Below the pieces are notes generated by a model. That model was not told the DNA's origin, made no database searches, and was given only the letters and a program-made list of their open reading frames with translations. A DNA stretch of 64,000 nt, from positions 1,550,001-1,614,000 of the forward strand of contig NZ_CP083582.1 in assembly GCF_020091585.1 (NCBI RefSeq), written 5' to 3'. The translations under genes were made by a program, and so were the position numbers. This stretch comes from Kovacikia minuta CCNUW1. GTDB lineage: Bacteria; Cyanobacteriota; Cyanobacteriia; Leptolyngbyales; Leptolyngbyaceae. Below, piece by piece: positions 37,801 through 46,520 of this stretch. Positions within the stretch are counted from its first letter, which is position 1; each line of letters starts with the position of its first letter.

Positions 37801-38003
37801 TGGCTATGGTTTTAATGAAGAAGGCGGAAAAGGAACCTCCGAGAAAGGGCGCAATCATCCGCAGTGAAGCCATTAATCTCCGGCGGCGAGTTCTTGCGGG
37901 GGATTCAGCGAATTTTAAGCCAGAATCCCTTGAGCAGAATTGGTTATGGTCTAAGAATGCCGTTGAAGACTGGGAAAAACTGTTGAGTTTGAAGCAAAAG
38001 TAA
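34890..38003 (+). pseudogene. CHAT-domain TPR protein with three single-base insertions
   Basis: One protein runs through three frameshifts. Part 1 (34890-) is a caspase-like CHAT peptidase: DPRLPRLPWEVL, H256 in LHYAGHSS, C301 in FNSCQG. Extra C at 35874; part 2 has GIPAVLAMAERIPDDV and FYRNLKQLYPIDL. Extra C at 36172-36174 leads to an acidic region (DDLDDEDLDDDLADDLAEDF). Extra G near 36762; then TPR repeats (AYNQAIRVNPTLAEAHNHLG), a transmembrane helix (LWLGIGTVGFTGLLLGGWLL) and further TPRs to 38003. Restored length ~1037 residues, typical of cyanobacterial CHAT-TPR proteins, membrane-tethered. Start is GTG at 34890 after GGAGAG. All shifts are +1, so the gene may be intact in the organism. 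Confidence 0.83.
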
Positions 38004-38005
38004 CC

Positions 38006-38833
38006 CTACATCCAGGAAGATAAGGATCGTTGCTTACGCAAATCTAACGTATCGGCCAAACTTGCCTCACCCCAATCCAGGGGGTGGTTTTCTTCCGGTG
38101 GGACGATAGTGACTGGGACTTGAGGAACGGGTTGCTTAACCAGATTTTTCGGCACAACTCGTTGAGGGTGACGGGTTCGAACCTCGGACCGCTGGGTTGT
38201 TGCAACCGGGAATGAAACTGGATGGTAAGCCTGAGCACTAGGCTGGGCGGGCAGCGGCGCAGGATAGTCGGATGGGGAAAAGGGCTTCAAACGTTTGGGT
38301 TGAGCTTTCCTGGAGGAAGTACGTCTAACCGGAGCAGGTTTGCGCGGACGTGGAGGTCGATCAGCCACTGCCACTGGTCGATCGACCACTGCCCCATACT
38401 TTCTCGACTGTTTGGGTCGAGCTATCTTGTAGTTCCGTTCCGTTCGGGTTAGCTGTTTGGATACAAAGATAGAACCCGCCGTACAGCTCAGGGTAATCGC
38501 TCCAAATAGCCAGATTGGAATCCGACTATGGCTCTGTTCCTTAGGTTGCGCTACATTCGTCGCCACCGTGCTGGAACCAAAAGCAGCTTCCGATGCCCGC
38601 CGTCCAGCGGGTAACCCAGGACTTAATAACCCGCTCAAAGCGACACTGCCAACTAGAAAAATGGAAACCCAAAGCCCACCCAAAAACAGAATTGGATGCG
38701 CCTGCACTAGTTGAGCCGCTGTTTCCACCCTGGAATCCCCTACCTCTTTCTGGTCAGACTGACTAGATTCAGGCTGGTTAGATAAGGGCGGTTCTGAGTC
38801 TGCCGACCAATTTTGATACTGATGCCTTTCCAT
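38006..38833 (-). CDS. Membrane protein with basic Pro-rich tail
   Basis: Start at 38833 (MERHQYQNWSADSEPPLSNQ) with GAGGGG upstream; a longer frame begins at 38851. Two hydrophobic helices, ILFLGGLWVSIFLVGSVALS and IPIWLFGAITLSCTAGSIFV, then a long Arg/Lys/Pro/Ala-rich tail (RPKQSRKYGAVVDRP, RKPAPVRRTSSRKAQPKRLK). Likely an inner-membrane protein with a disordered, nucleic-acid- or surface-binding tail. No family recognised. It ends two bases from the CHAT-TPR gene, convergent. Confidence 0.68.
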   Translation of the reverse strand: MERHQYQNWSADSEPPLSNQPESSQSDQKEVGDSRVETAAQLVQAHPILFLGGLWVSIFLVGSVALSGLLSPGLPAGRRASEAAFGSSTVATNVAQPKEQSHSRIPIWLFGAITLSCTAGSIFVSKQLTRTERNYKIARPKQSRKYGAVVDRPVAVADRPPRPRKPAPVRRTSSRKAQPKRLKPFSPSDYPAPLPAQPSAQAYHPVSFPVATTQRSEVRTRHPQRVVPKNLVKQPVPQVPVTIVPPEENHPLDWGEASLADTLDLRKQRSLSSWM

Positions 38834-39058
38834 ACAGCCCCTCAGGCGCATGAACCGCTACACACAGATTTTACTCAAAGCCACAAATATGAAGCATCCA
38901 AAATGACAAAGAAATCGAAACTTAACAAATTCGCAATTTGCTTTGAGTCAGTAAAACCTTGATTTTACTCGTTAGTTTCTAGAATTATCACGCAAAAAAA
39001 GTGAATCAGATGTTCTAGAGCGTCGCTACAAGAAACCAGGGAAACGCGGGTCTAAAAA

Positions 39059-39883
39059 TTAGCGCCCCTTTTTTCCTTCAACCTCGTCGTTGCTATCATC
39101 CTCGAACCAATCATCGGCGTTCTCTTCCTCGACTGGTTCCGGTGCTGGTGTTACAGGTTCTTCGTCCAGCGATCGGTAGGGAGGCACAATCACCCGGTAG
39201 TCCGCATCCACTACGGGTTTATCCACCACGGGTTCTGCCTTACCAACACCAGAGCTTCCCGGATCACGGTAGCCATAGGAGTAGACGGAACCAGAGCGGG
39301 ACGAGGTTTTGGGTTCCTGGGCAACCTCATAATCGGTACGATCGCGGTTGGCAGGTTCAGTTCGATCGCGGAGTGAGTCCCGTGGGGTATCAGTCACACT
39401 CCTTCCGGGCGCTGCATCTTCCCAATCTTCAGCAATTTCCGTTTCCCAATCATCCACGGATTGGTTTTGGGTAACGGACTGCTGCTTAGTGCGAGGGCGG
39501 TCTACGGGATCTTCGTAGCCTTCCCAGTTTTTCCAGGCGGTGTCGTCTTCCTTGGGAGTGGTGGCTTGGGTAGAGAAAGGAGTTTTCGGTTCCGTGGGAA
39601 TGCGATCGCCCGTTCCCTCCTGAAACCGACTGCTGCTACGGGCTGCCCGCCGAAACTGAGAACGCACTGCCCTGCCACCCACATAATGGGATAGGTTAAA
39701 CAGAATGCTGATCACAAACGTAGTCAAAGTGCCCGCCGCGATCGCCCCCAAAACCCAGAAAGCAAGTGGAAATGCAGGCATCTGGATACCCAGAAACACC
39801 AATGCCACAGGTTGCAGGTTTGACCAGGTAAACAGGACAAACCCGCCAACGATCGCCAGCAATAGAATCAGACGGAAGAACAT
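39059..39883 (-). CDS. LapA-domain (DUF1049) membrane protein with acidic tail
   Basis: Residues 1-70 are the LapA/DUF1049 pattern: FRLILLLAIVGGFVLFTWSN (helix 1), LQPVALVFLGIQMPAFPLAF, and WVLGAIAAGTLTTFVISILF (helix 2). Family knowledge: LapA proteins assist lipopolysaccharide assembly in the inner membrane. Here ~200 extra residues follow, Asp/Glu/Pro/Arg-rich and probably disordered (TDTPRDSLRDRTEP, PEPVEEENADDWFEDDSND), not part of the canonical domain. Single gene, no operon. Confidence 0.82.
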   Translation of the reverse strand: MFFRLILLLAIVGGFVLFTWSNLQPVALVFLGIQMPAFPLAFWVLGAIAAGTLTTFVISILFNLSHYVGGRAVRSQFRRAARSSSRFQEGTGDRIPTEPKTPFSTQATTPKEDDTAWKNWEGYEDPVDRPRTKQQSVTQNQSVDDWETEIAEDWEDAAPGRSVTDTPRDSLRDRTEPANRDRTDYEVAQEPKTSSRSGSVYSYGYRDPGSSGVGKAEPVVDKPVVDADYRVIVPPYRSLDEEPVTPAPEPVEEENADDWFEDDSNDEVEGKKGR

Positions 39884-40014
39884 GGGAGGGGTTAGGGGTT
39901 AGGGGCTAGGAGCTAAGGAATGGTTCTAGTTTGATAAGACAAGTTTAGCTCTAACCTGAAATTCCTTAAAACTCCATGCTATAGCAGGGGGTAAAGGACT
40001 TGTAGCCTAGCAGT

Positions 40015-40407
40015 TTATGGAATAAACACCCGACCGACTCCTATACAAGTTTCGGGATACAGGATAATTTCGACAAGCCGCGCAGCACACTGCTCTCGAT
40101 ATTCGCGATTGCTGAGCCTATCCACTCTTCCAATCGTTACTACAGGAAGAGATATGGACGTATTTTCTTCACGAATTGTTTGCTCTAGAGAGTCTTTGCC
40201 TTTCATCTTACGATTAGCAGTCAAAAGGATCATTTGCCTCTGTTGAGCAAATTGCCAAACCACTCGATCGCTACTATTAATGGCTAACCCAGCTTCTTCA
40301 AGTAATACAAAATGGATTGGCAACAAATCAAGCCATCCCTCATTTGCCAAAGCTCCCTGCAACAGAACAATGTAACCCTCCAAATGGTGATCAACCAAAA
40401 TGATCAT
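40015..40407 (-). CDS. DUF5615-type PIN-like toxin
   Basis: 130 residues from ATG at 40407 (MIILVDHHLEGYIVLLQGAL). DUF5615 proteins are PIN-like nuclease domains with conserved Asp residues: here D6, the LLEEAGLAINSSD acidic helix and ILLTANRKMKGKDSL. Its start overlaps the stop of the upstream DUF433 gene (ATGA, 40404-40407), matching the DUF433/DUF5615 toxin-antitoxin layout. It would cleave RNA when released from its partner. Confidence 0.82.
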   Translation of the reverse strand: MIILVDHHLEGYIVLLQGALANEGWLDLLPIHFVLLEEAGLAINSSDRVVWQFAQQRQMILLTANRKMKGKDSLEQTIREENTSISLPVVTIGRVDRLSNREYREQCAARLVEIILYPETCIGVGRVFIP

Positions 40408-40778
40408 GGAGCTAGTCCAAGTTTTGCTTTCCAAGTTTGGAGTTTAGCGTAAATTTCCTCCTGTCCAGGCTTGGGAGATATATTGGCAATTTGTGCTAAC
40501 CGTCCATGATTCTTTTCTTCCCAATAATCTTGGATTTCCTGAGCGGTTTGCAAAACAGTTTGATATTCAGCCTCTACCTCGCTACGGTGAGTCTCAATGT
40601 AGGAAAGCGCAGCCTCAAGTTGTTTCTCTGTTAAGGGCAACCAATCTTGGATGAGTTTTGGCGACCATCCCGATTCCAAATAATCCATCACGTCGTAGAG
40701 GCTGATGCGTGTATCTGAGATCGTCAGCCCCCGTTCTGTCCGAATGATCGCTGCTTGTCCATTCGATACTGGAGTCAT
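40404..40778 (-). CDS. DUF433-type antitoxin
   Basis: 124 residues. The DUF433 core is ISDTRISLYDVMDYLESGWS, with the L-x-x-W helix and the long C-terminal helix ALSYIETHRSEVEAEYQTVL. DUF433 resembles a helix-turn-helix antitoxin and commonly pairs with DUF5615. It is first of the pair and overlaps the toxin by four bases. Together they form a probable VapBC-like module. Confidence 0.85.
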   Translation of the reverse strand: MTPVSNGQAAIIRTERGLTISDTRISLYDVMDYLESGWSPKLIQDWLPLTEKQLEAALSYIETHRSEVEAEYQTVLQTAQEIQDYWEEKNHGRLAQIANISPKPGQEEIYAKLQTWKAKLGLAP

Positions 40779-40815
40779 AACCTTAGCTCCTTCTTATGTC
40801 AGCAGATATCACAAT

Positions 40816-41130
40816 CTATTTATCATACTTATATTTGACTTTCACAAAATATTTGGTTTCTCCTTTGTTCCCAAATGTTATCTCAGCACCTTTTACCCCA
40901 TCGATGCTGAGTCCTGTAGCTACATCACGGCTTACCTCCATTTCCATTTCATCCACTTTTTGATTACGTCCTTCCTCAAGAATTTTTCTTATATTCTCCG
41001 CGTCATCTTGAGAAAGGCTGCCTGAAGAATTAAGTCGATCAACAACATACTTAACCTTCTCGTTATAAACCAGTCTTATCATCTCGTTTTCTATTTTTTC
41101 TACACCAGCTTTAGATAGCAGTACTGGCAT
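40816..41130 (-). CDS. Hypothetical protein, 104 aa
   Basis: Small charged protein with a helical first half (SKAGVEKIENEMIRLVYNEK, DDAENIRKILEEGR) and beta-rich end (ITFGNKGETKYFVKVKYKYD). No signal or membrane segment. No family recognised. No strong ribosome site is seen upstream. It lies beside the DUF433/DUF5615 pair and may be accessory. Confidence 0.55.
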   Translation of the reverse strand: MPVLLSKAGVEKIENEMIRLVYNEKVKYVVDRLNSSGSLSQDDAENIRKILEEGRNQKVDEMEMEVSRDVATGLSIDGVKGAEITFGNKGETKYFVKVKYKYDK

Positions 41131-41184
41131 TTATTCAAAAACACAGTGAGAAATAGGGCTAGAATCACCATAGCTCAAAATTCT

Positions 41185-41793
41185 TTAATGTCCCTGCCAG
41201 CGATCGAACTGCACACAGTCAATGTCAAGCTGATCGAGGGCGCGGGCGACGACAAAATCGACCAGATCTTCAATGGTTTGGGGATTGTGGTACCAGGCGG
41301 GAATAGCGGGGACGATTCTTGCTCCGGCTTCGGCAAGGGCAGTCAGATTTCGCAGATGGATCAGGCTGAAGGGGGTTTCGCGGGGAACCAGGACGAGTTT
41401 GCGTCCTTCTTTGAGTTGCACGTCAGCAGTCCGTTCCAGCAGGTCAGAACTGAGTCCGGTTGCCAATTTTGCCACCGTGCTCATGCTGCATGGAATCACC
41501 AGCATTCCCAACGTCCGGTAGGAACCGCTGGCGATCGTGGCACCCACATCGCTCCAGGGGTGGCAGATCAGCTTGCCACTGGTTTCAACCCCTGCCTGTT
41601 GTCGCCAGAAGGATTCCTGTTGCACGGGTTCAGACGGCATTCGGATATTCTGCTCCGCCTGCCAGACCATATAAACCGCTTTGGATGCGACCAGCTCGAT
41701 CTCATAATCTGCCTGGAGCAAATACTTGAGGGCACGCACCGCGTAAATTAAACCGGAGGCTCCGGTGATGCCAAGAATGAGGGGACGGGACAT
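41185..41793 (-). CDS. ubiX: UbiX-family flavin prenyltransferase
   Basis: 202 residues. ILGITGASGLIYAVRALKYL is the flavin-binding start with the SGAS-type motif; SGSYRTLGMLVIPCSMSTVA and RKLVLVPRETPFSLIHLRN are the characteristic UbiX blocks. UbiX makes prenylated FMN, the cofactor of UbiD decarboxylases, from FMN and dimethylallyl phosphate. It follows the RNase R gene on the same strand, separated by 80 bases that contain a strong hairpin, so the two may be independently expressed. Confidence 0.92.
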   Translation of the reverse strand: MSRPLILGITGASGLIYAVRALKYLLQADYEIELVASKAVYMVWQAEQNIRMPSEPVQQESFWRQQAGVETSGKLICHPWSDVGATIASGSYRTLGMLVIPCSMSTVAKLATGLSSDLLERTADVQLKEGRKLVLVPRETPFSLIHLRNLTALAEAGARIVPAIPAWYHNPQTIEDLVDFVVARALDQLDIDCVQFDRWQGH

Positions 41794-41813
41794 ACGGGGA
41801 AGAATAAAGGATA

Positions 41814-41866
41814 AAGGATAAAGGCTGAAAAGATGTTTTATCTTTTATCCTTCAGCCTTTATCCTT
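41814..41866 (-). terminator. Hairpin between RNase R and ubiX, built from STRR
   Basis: AAGGATAAAGGCTGAA (41814-41829) pairs with TTCAGCCTTTATCCTT (41851-41866), with an inner AAAAGAT/ATCTTTT stem. It is made of AAGGATA repeats in inverted orientation and sits at the end of the RNase R gene, so it probably terminates that transcript. Confidence 0.75.
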
Positions 41867-41873
41867 CCACCTC

Positions 41874-44234
41874 TTACTCTATCGTTTCTACATCCTCTGC
41901 CTCTGGAATGTCGTCGTCACCATCGTCATCTCCGGCTTCGCTGCCACCACCAACCGCAATCAGGTCAATTTGCTGGCGGTAGTAGTCAACGCTTTTAACC
42001 TGAACTTCGATCCGATCGCCCAGGCGGTACTGTTTCCGGTTTTTGCGCCCGACCAGGGTTTGCTGGCGAGAGCGATACTCATACCAATCATCCTTAAGGG
42101 AACTGACGTGAACCAAGCCTTCGACTAACAGTTCTTCAATTTCAACAAATAGCCCGTAGGATTGAACACCCGTAATTAACCCGTGAAACACTTCGCCGGT
42201 GCGTTCCCGCATCAGTTCAGCTTTTTTCAACCCTTCCAGGTCTTGCTCGGCTTCCTGGGCAATTTTCTCCCGTTCGCTGAGATGTACCACCACCGAAGCG
42301 AAATAGATTTCCAAGTCTTGATGAATTTCTGGCGGCAGAACATTCCAGCTTATGTTGTCATGGCTGGAATTGTGCCGCAGGTTGACGGTTTCTTTAGAGC
42401 GAGTGGACTTGCGATCGCGCCCTTCCTCAAATACTGCATGCAAAACACGCTGCACTAACAGGTCTGGGTAACGCCGTACCGGAGAGGTGAAGTGGGTATA
42501 GCCCTGATCTAAGGCTAAACCAAAGTGCGATCGAGGCGTGGTGCTATAGAAAGCAGGCTTCAGCGTTTCCAGCAGCAGATAAGTCAAAACCCGTTCTGCA
42601 TCAGACTCGGCAAACTTCTGAGTGAACTGCTGGTAGTCCTGCGGATGAACCGTTTCTTCCTCTGTCAGGTACAACTCAATCCCCATATTTGCTGCCAGTT
42701 TCATTAATTCCTGGGCATCATCTGGGTCGGGGGTCGGGTGAACCCGGTAGATGCCTGGAACCCCCAAAGCCTGTAAGTGATTGGCAACCAGTTGATTGGC
42801 AACCAACATCAGTTCGGCAATCATGGCGTGGGTAGGTACAGAGGGCGTTACCACCATCGCACCCAAAACACCCTCATCGTCATAATGGAACTTCGGTGTA
42901 AACAGGGATTTAACCGTCTCATTGGTCGCTTCATCCCCATGATCAGGAATGGGCTTTTCGGGCAGGTTCAGTTCAAACGCTCCCCGTTTGCGTCGCTGTT
43001 GCTTCAGCGCATGGCTGAGAGCGGAAATCTGGTCGAGCAGTTCAAAAATGGGAGAAAAATCCTTAATATCAACCGTTGTTGGCTGACCGTTCAACCGCTC
43101 CAAAATTGCCTGTGCCTGCTCATAGCTGAGTTGGTAGTCTACCCGAATGACGGTTGGCTGAATTTCAAACTCAACCACTTGCCCTTCGCTGTCCAGGGTT
43201 ACCAGTACGGAGACGGCAAGCCGATCCTTATCAACTTTGAAGGCACAGAGATTGCCAGAGAGGGTTTCTGGCAACATGGGGATAATCACATCTCCCAGAT
43301 AGAAGGAGGTGCCCCGTTTTTTGGCTTCCCGATCGATGGCGGAGTCTGCTTCAACGTAATAGGCAACATCGGCAATGTGAATCCCCAAGCGCCAATGGCC
43401 GGCTGCGGTTTTTTCCAGCGTAATTGCATCATCCAGGCTATCGCGGGTTGCCTGGTCGCTGTCTGCCTTGAGAGTCAGGGTCGTTAACTTCCGCAAATCG
43501 ATCCGTTTTTTCAAGTCAGCTTTGCTGATCTTCGTGGGCAACCCCTTTGCCTCTTCTAGCACAGAGTCTGGAAACGTTTTGGGTAAGTCATGTTTACAAC
43601 AAACGATGTCTATATCGGAGGCATCGGTGTCTGTGCCCAAAACCTGGGCAACCTTACCTAAAGGTGGATTTTGCCCCAGGGGGTAGCGCAGGATTTCGAC
43701 ATGTACCAGCTTATCGATCGCCTCCTCCAGGTTGTCCCCGTTGGGTTGCAGTTGTAGTTCAAACAGGAGTCGATCGTCTAGAGGTACTGCTCGGAAGTTC
43801 GTGTCTGCCTGTTTCACCCGTGCCAATACAGAAGGGTTAGAGCGCTCCAGGATCAACCGGACTTCTCCTTCTGGGCTACGCCGACGGCTACCTTCCTTGG
43901 TCACGCGAACCAGCACTCGATCGCCATTCCAGGCATTGTTTAATTGACTTTCCCGAATGTAGATATCTTCCGATCCTTCAATATCCTGGATGGCAAAACA
44001 AAAACCTTTGCTCGAACAGCGCAATTTCCCTTCGACCACCCCCTCTTCCGTCACCCGTTTGTAGCGCCCCCGGTCTTTTTGCAGAATTCCAATCCGCTCC
44101 AGTGCATCCAGTGCAATTTGCAACTTGCGCTGACTGTCAGCGTCATTGCAGTCCAATTTCTTCTCCAGAGCCTTAGGGGCAACGAGTTTGTCATCACTAA
44201 AATTTGCTAGGAGGGCAGCGATCGAAAATTCCAT
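41874..44234 (-). CDS. rnr: RNase R/RNase II-family 3'-5' exoribonuclease
   Basis: 786 residues from ATG at 44234 (MEFSIAALLANFSDDKLVAP); a 37-residue longer frame starts at 44345 but lacks homologous sequence. Cold-shock-like domain ~residues 60-200, RNB catalytic core ~240-560 with DSLDDAITLEKTAAGHWRLG, GIHIADVAYYV and ALDQGYTHFTSPVRRYPDLL, then an S1 domain at the C-terminus (GEVFHGLITGVQSYGLFVEI). The conserved aspartates of the RNB active site (DDA motif) are present. The C-terminal end is Asp/Glu-rich. It degrades structured RNA in the cytosol. Confidence 0.93.
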   Translation of the reverse strand: MEFSIAALLANFSDDKLVAPKALEKKLDCNDADSQRKLQIALDALERIGILQKDRGRYKRVTEEGVVEGKLRCSSKGFCFAIQDIEGSEDIYIRESQLNNAWNGDRVLVRVTKEGSRRRSPEGEVRLILERSNPSVLARVKQADTNFRAVPLDDRLLFELQLQPNGDNLEEAIDKLVHVEILRYPLGQNPPLGKVAQVLGTDTDASDIDIVCCKHDLPKTFPDSVLEEAKGLPTKISKADLKKRIDLRKLTTLTLKADSDQATRDSLDDAITLEKTAAGHWRLGIHIADVAYYVEADSAIDREAKKRGTSFYLGDVIIPMLPETLSGNLCAFKVDKDRLAVSVLVTLDSEGQVVEFEIQPTVIRVDYQLSYEQAQAILERLNGQPTTVDIKDFSPIFELLDQISALSHALKQQRRKRGAFELNLPEKPIPDHGDEATNETVKSLFTPKFHYDDEGVLGAMVVTPSVPTHAMIAELMLVANQLVANHLQALGVPGIYRVHPTPDPDDAQELMKLAANMGIELYLTEEETVHPQDYQQFTQKFAESDAERVLTYLLLETLKPAFYSTTPRSHFGLALDQGYTHFTSPVRRYPDLLVQRVLHAVFEEGRDRKSTRSKETVNLRHNSSHDNISWNVLPPEIHQDLEIYFASVVVHLSEREKIAQEAEQDLEGLKKAELMRERTGEVFHGLITGVQSYGLFVEIEELLVEGLVHVSSLKDDWYEYRSRQQTLVGRKNRKQYRLGDRIEVQVKSVDYYRQQIDLIAVGGGSEAGDDDGDDDIPEAEDVETIE

Positions 44235-44843
44235 GAAGCGATAGATCCTTAGTTTGCTTAAATCCGTATCAGCGTAGTCATTTCCATCCAAGTGAGTCCG
44301 AACTCTAAGGAGGGCATTGCGCCCAAACCAGGGTTCAACCTTCAAAAGCCAGCGTTTAGAAATGCTCTTGAAGGGCTGACTTTTACAAACCTTCTAGCTC
44401 TTGTCTCGCTTAAAGAACCAAAGGCTTTCACTTCTGACTTCTAGCTGACAACAGGGAGAACAGTTAGGGGCCACGTACTTTTGCAGACCTTGTTGGATAG
44501 GCTTCACCCATCTCAAACAAAACTGCACTGCTTCCAAATGGTATAGCAATCCGATCAGGATGGTGAGAGTTTTTCCTTTCAGGAGTCACCCTTCTATCCT
44601 TAATCTCGCAATTAAGGCAGCATTGCCAGAGTTTGGAGTGATTGTAGAAGAATGAATTGCTTGAAGAAAATGCCCGTTTCAAGCAGCAACTTCTACACTC
44701 TCTCTAATCCTTTCGCACCAGGTGTAGACCTGTCAAATTTTGGTAGAGAATTTCAAGTAGGAAGGGGATAGGTGTCAGGTGCCAGGTAGAAATAAAGGAT
44801 AAAGGATAAAAACTATTACCCCATCACCCTATCACCCTCACTC
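44235..44843. other. Intergenic region between RNase R and PPTase genes
   Basis: 609 bases. A 72-codon frame at 44464-44682 (-) has no family resemblance and is not called. GTGTCAGGTGCCAGG and AAAGGATAAAGGATAAA and CCCATCACCCTATCACCC repeats fill 44769-44840, just beyond the PPTase stop. Nothing else is recognised. Confidence 0.5.
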
Positions 44844-45617
44844 TCACCAATTCCAAAAGATCATTTGCAGGGGTTCTGGTTCTGCAAGATCGGAAATTTT
44901 GACCGCTAAAGCTGCAATGTAGTTGGGATCTGGGGTGAACGGGTGGAGTGACCAGTGATCGGGTAGATGGTTTTTTTCTGCCCACGCAGTTAAGCTGGCT
45001 TTGCCGCCTGCGATCGCGACTTCGATTTTGCTCAGGTCTATCAATCCATCCCCTGTCGCCTTTAACAGGGCTTCTTTACAAGTCCAATGTTGAAAGAACG
45101 ATCGCATCTGTTGCTTTTCAGGTAATTGCTGAATGGCTAGATGTTCTCTCTCTGAAAAAAATCGTCGGGTCAATCCTTCCAGGTCCGTAATCGGGCGCAG
45201 ATGTTCCAAATCAATCCCAACCGGATAGGTTTGTGTGATGGCACATACCATTAACTCGTGGGAGTGGGATAGGTTGAATTGTAGGTAGGGAGTGGGGGGT
45301 GGGGAGTGGGGAGTGGAGGGGGCGATCGTGGGTTTGCCACTCGCCTCGTAGCGAAACCGGATCTGTGCTGGTTCAAGGTTCAAATAGCGTCCCAGGATTG
45401 CTCTTAAGGTTCCGCGACCAGCGATGAAACGGCGGCGATCGTGCTCAAATCGAAACCGTTCTGCCCGCTGCAATTCATCGGTTGTCAGGGTTTGAACAAA
45501 CGCCTGAATCTGTAATGGGGCTAGATCAAGGCTGGCACGCCAGATATGGACTTCCCCAACGGGCAAGGTAAAAGAGAGGGGTGCAGAACTCCATTGAGGT
45601 TGAAAGATTGAAGACAT
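44844..45617 (-). CDS. 4'-phosphopantetheinyl transferase (Sfp/HetI type)
   Basis: 257 residues. Motifs: GRGTLRAILGRYL, the GIDLEHLRP Mg-binding block and FQHWTCKEALLKATGDGL (WxxKEA). The enzyme attaches phosphopantetheine from CoA to carrier domains; the nearby NRPS has such a domain and is the obvious local client, although one PPTase often serves the whole genome. A Pro-rich insert (APSTPHSPPPTPYLQ) between strand blocks is encoded by a GGGGAGT repeat on the plus strand (45285-45322) and does not look like native enzyme sequence. It is divergent from the Anbu gene across 45 bases, so the two share a promoter region. Confidence 0.92.
   Translation of the reverse strand: MSSIFQPQWSSAPLSFTLPVGEVHIWRASLDLAPLQIQAFVQTLTTDELQRAERFRFEHDRRRFIAGRGTLRAILGRYLNLEPAQIRFRYEASGKPTIAPSTPHSPPPTPYLQFNLSHSHELMVCAITQTYPVGIDLEHLRPITDLEGLTRRFFSEREHLAIQQLPEKQQMRSFFQHWTCKEALLKATGDGLIDLSKIEVAIAGGKASLTAWAEKNHLPDHWSLHPFTPDPNYIAALAVKISDLAEPEPLQMIFWNW
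45285..45322. repeat. STRR (GGGGAGT-type) inside the PPTase coding sequence
   Basis: AGTGGGGGGTGGGGAGTGGGGAGTGGA, in frame with the PPTase. Same family as the intergenic repeats at 13185, 16928 and 48195. Confidence 0.85.
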
Positions 45618-45662
45618 GAAACTACCGCCTTAAAATCAAAAAGTCCTCCTCCCTTGCCCTGC

Positions 45663-46430
45663 ATGACATACTGTCTTGGAATTGTGACTAGTGCCGGTTT
45701 AGTGATGGCTGCTGATTCTCGTACAAATGCGGGAGTCGATTACATTTCGACGCACCAGAAGTTGTTTGATTTTTCCCGACCGGGCGAGGGTGTCATTTTA
45801 CTTTGCACCTCTGGCAACCTCTCCGCAACCCAGGGAACGCTAACCCTATTGCGTCACGATTTGAATACTGGAGCGGAGACAAACTTGCATAGCCTCCCCA
45901 GTTTGTATGAGGTTGCCCGTTATGTGGGGGCAAAAGCAAGGCAAATCCAGGATCAGGATCGTCCCTGGTTGGAAAAGGATGGCATTGACTTTCAGTGCAG
46001 TTTTCTTCTGGGTGGGCAGATTAAGGGAGAAGATCCCGCCCTGTACTTGATTTACAGCCAGGGTAACTGTATTCAAGCATCCAAAGACACCCCCTTCCTG
46101 CAAATTGGCGAGACCAAATACGGCAAACCCATCCTCGATCGTATCCTGGCCTTTGATACGCCCCTGGAAGCAGCGGCAAAGTGCGCCCTGCTATCGATCG
46201 ACTCCACCATGAAGTCCAATATTTCAGTTGGACCTCCGATCAATCTGATTATGTATGAAGCAAACACATTCAAGATTCGCTACGAACTGAGCTTGAAACT
46301 GGGAGCGCCCTACCTGAACCAAATCCGCAAGCTTTGGGAAATTTCCTTGAATCAAGCCTTCGATCGCATGCCCAATATTGACTGGGAACATTACTTAGAG
46401 GTGCCTGGAGAAGTAGAGACAACGGATTGA
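45663..46430 (+). CDS. anbu: Anbu: proteasome-like (HslV-related) peptidase
   Basis: 255 residues from ATG at 45663. Removal of Met exposes Thr1 (MTYCLGIVTSAGLVMAADSR), the N-terminal nucleophile; the following TYCLGIV, AADSRTNAG and LLGGQIKGEDPALYL blocks are proteasome-beta-like. Family knowledge: Anbu is the ancestral beta-subunit-like family, forming open helical or ring assemblies, and its genes lie with an ATP-grasp ligase, an alpha-E protein and a transglutaminase-like protein, all present within 5 kb here. A longer frame begins at a TTG at 45654. Divergent from the PPTase gene by 45 bases. Confidence 0.9.
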   Translation: MTYCLGIVTSAGLVMAADSRTNAGVDYISTHQKLFDFSRPGEGVILLCTSGNLSATQGTLTLLRHDLNTGAETNLHSLPSLYEVARYVGAKARQIQDQDRPWLEKDGIDFQCSFLLGGQIKGEDPALYLIYSQGNCIQASKDTPFLQIGETKYGKPILDRILAFDTPLEAAAKCALLSIDSTMKSNISVGPPINLIMYEANTFKIRYELSLKLGAPYLNQIRKLWEISLNQAFDRMPNIDWEHYLEVPGEVETTD

Positions 46431-46464
46431 AGGGGGGAGGAGACGATCGGGTGATGGGGTAAAG

Positions 46465-46500
46465 AGTTTTAAGTTTTGAGTTTTAAGTTTTGAGTTGTAT
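46465..46500. repeat. STRR: TTTTAAGTTTTGAG-type
   Basis: Tandem TTTTGAG/TTTTAAG copies between Anbu and the Uma2 gene. Confidence 0.8.
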
Positions 46501-46520
46501 TCATCCTCAATTCCTCGTCC

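Noticed and set aside
42777-43487. 236-codon frame opposite RNase R
   Set aside because: Antisense shadow of the conserved RNB domain.
44464-44682. 72-codon minus-strand frame in the RNase R/PPTase gap
   Set aside because: No start signal and no family resemblance; likely non-coding.
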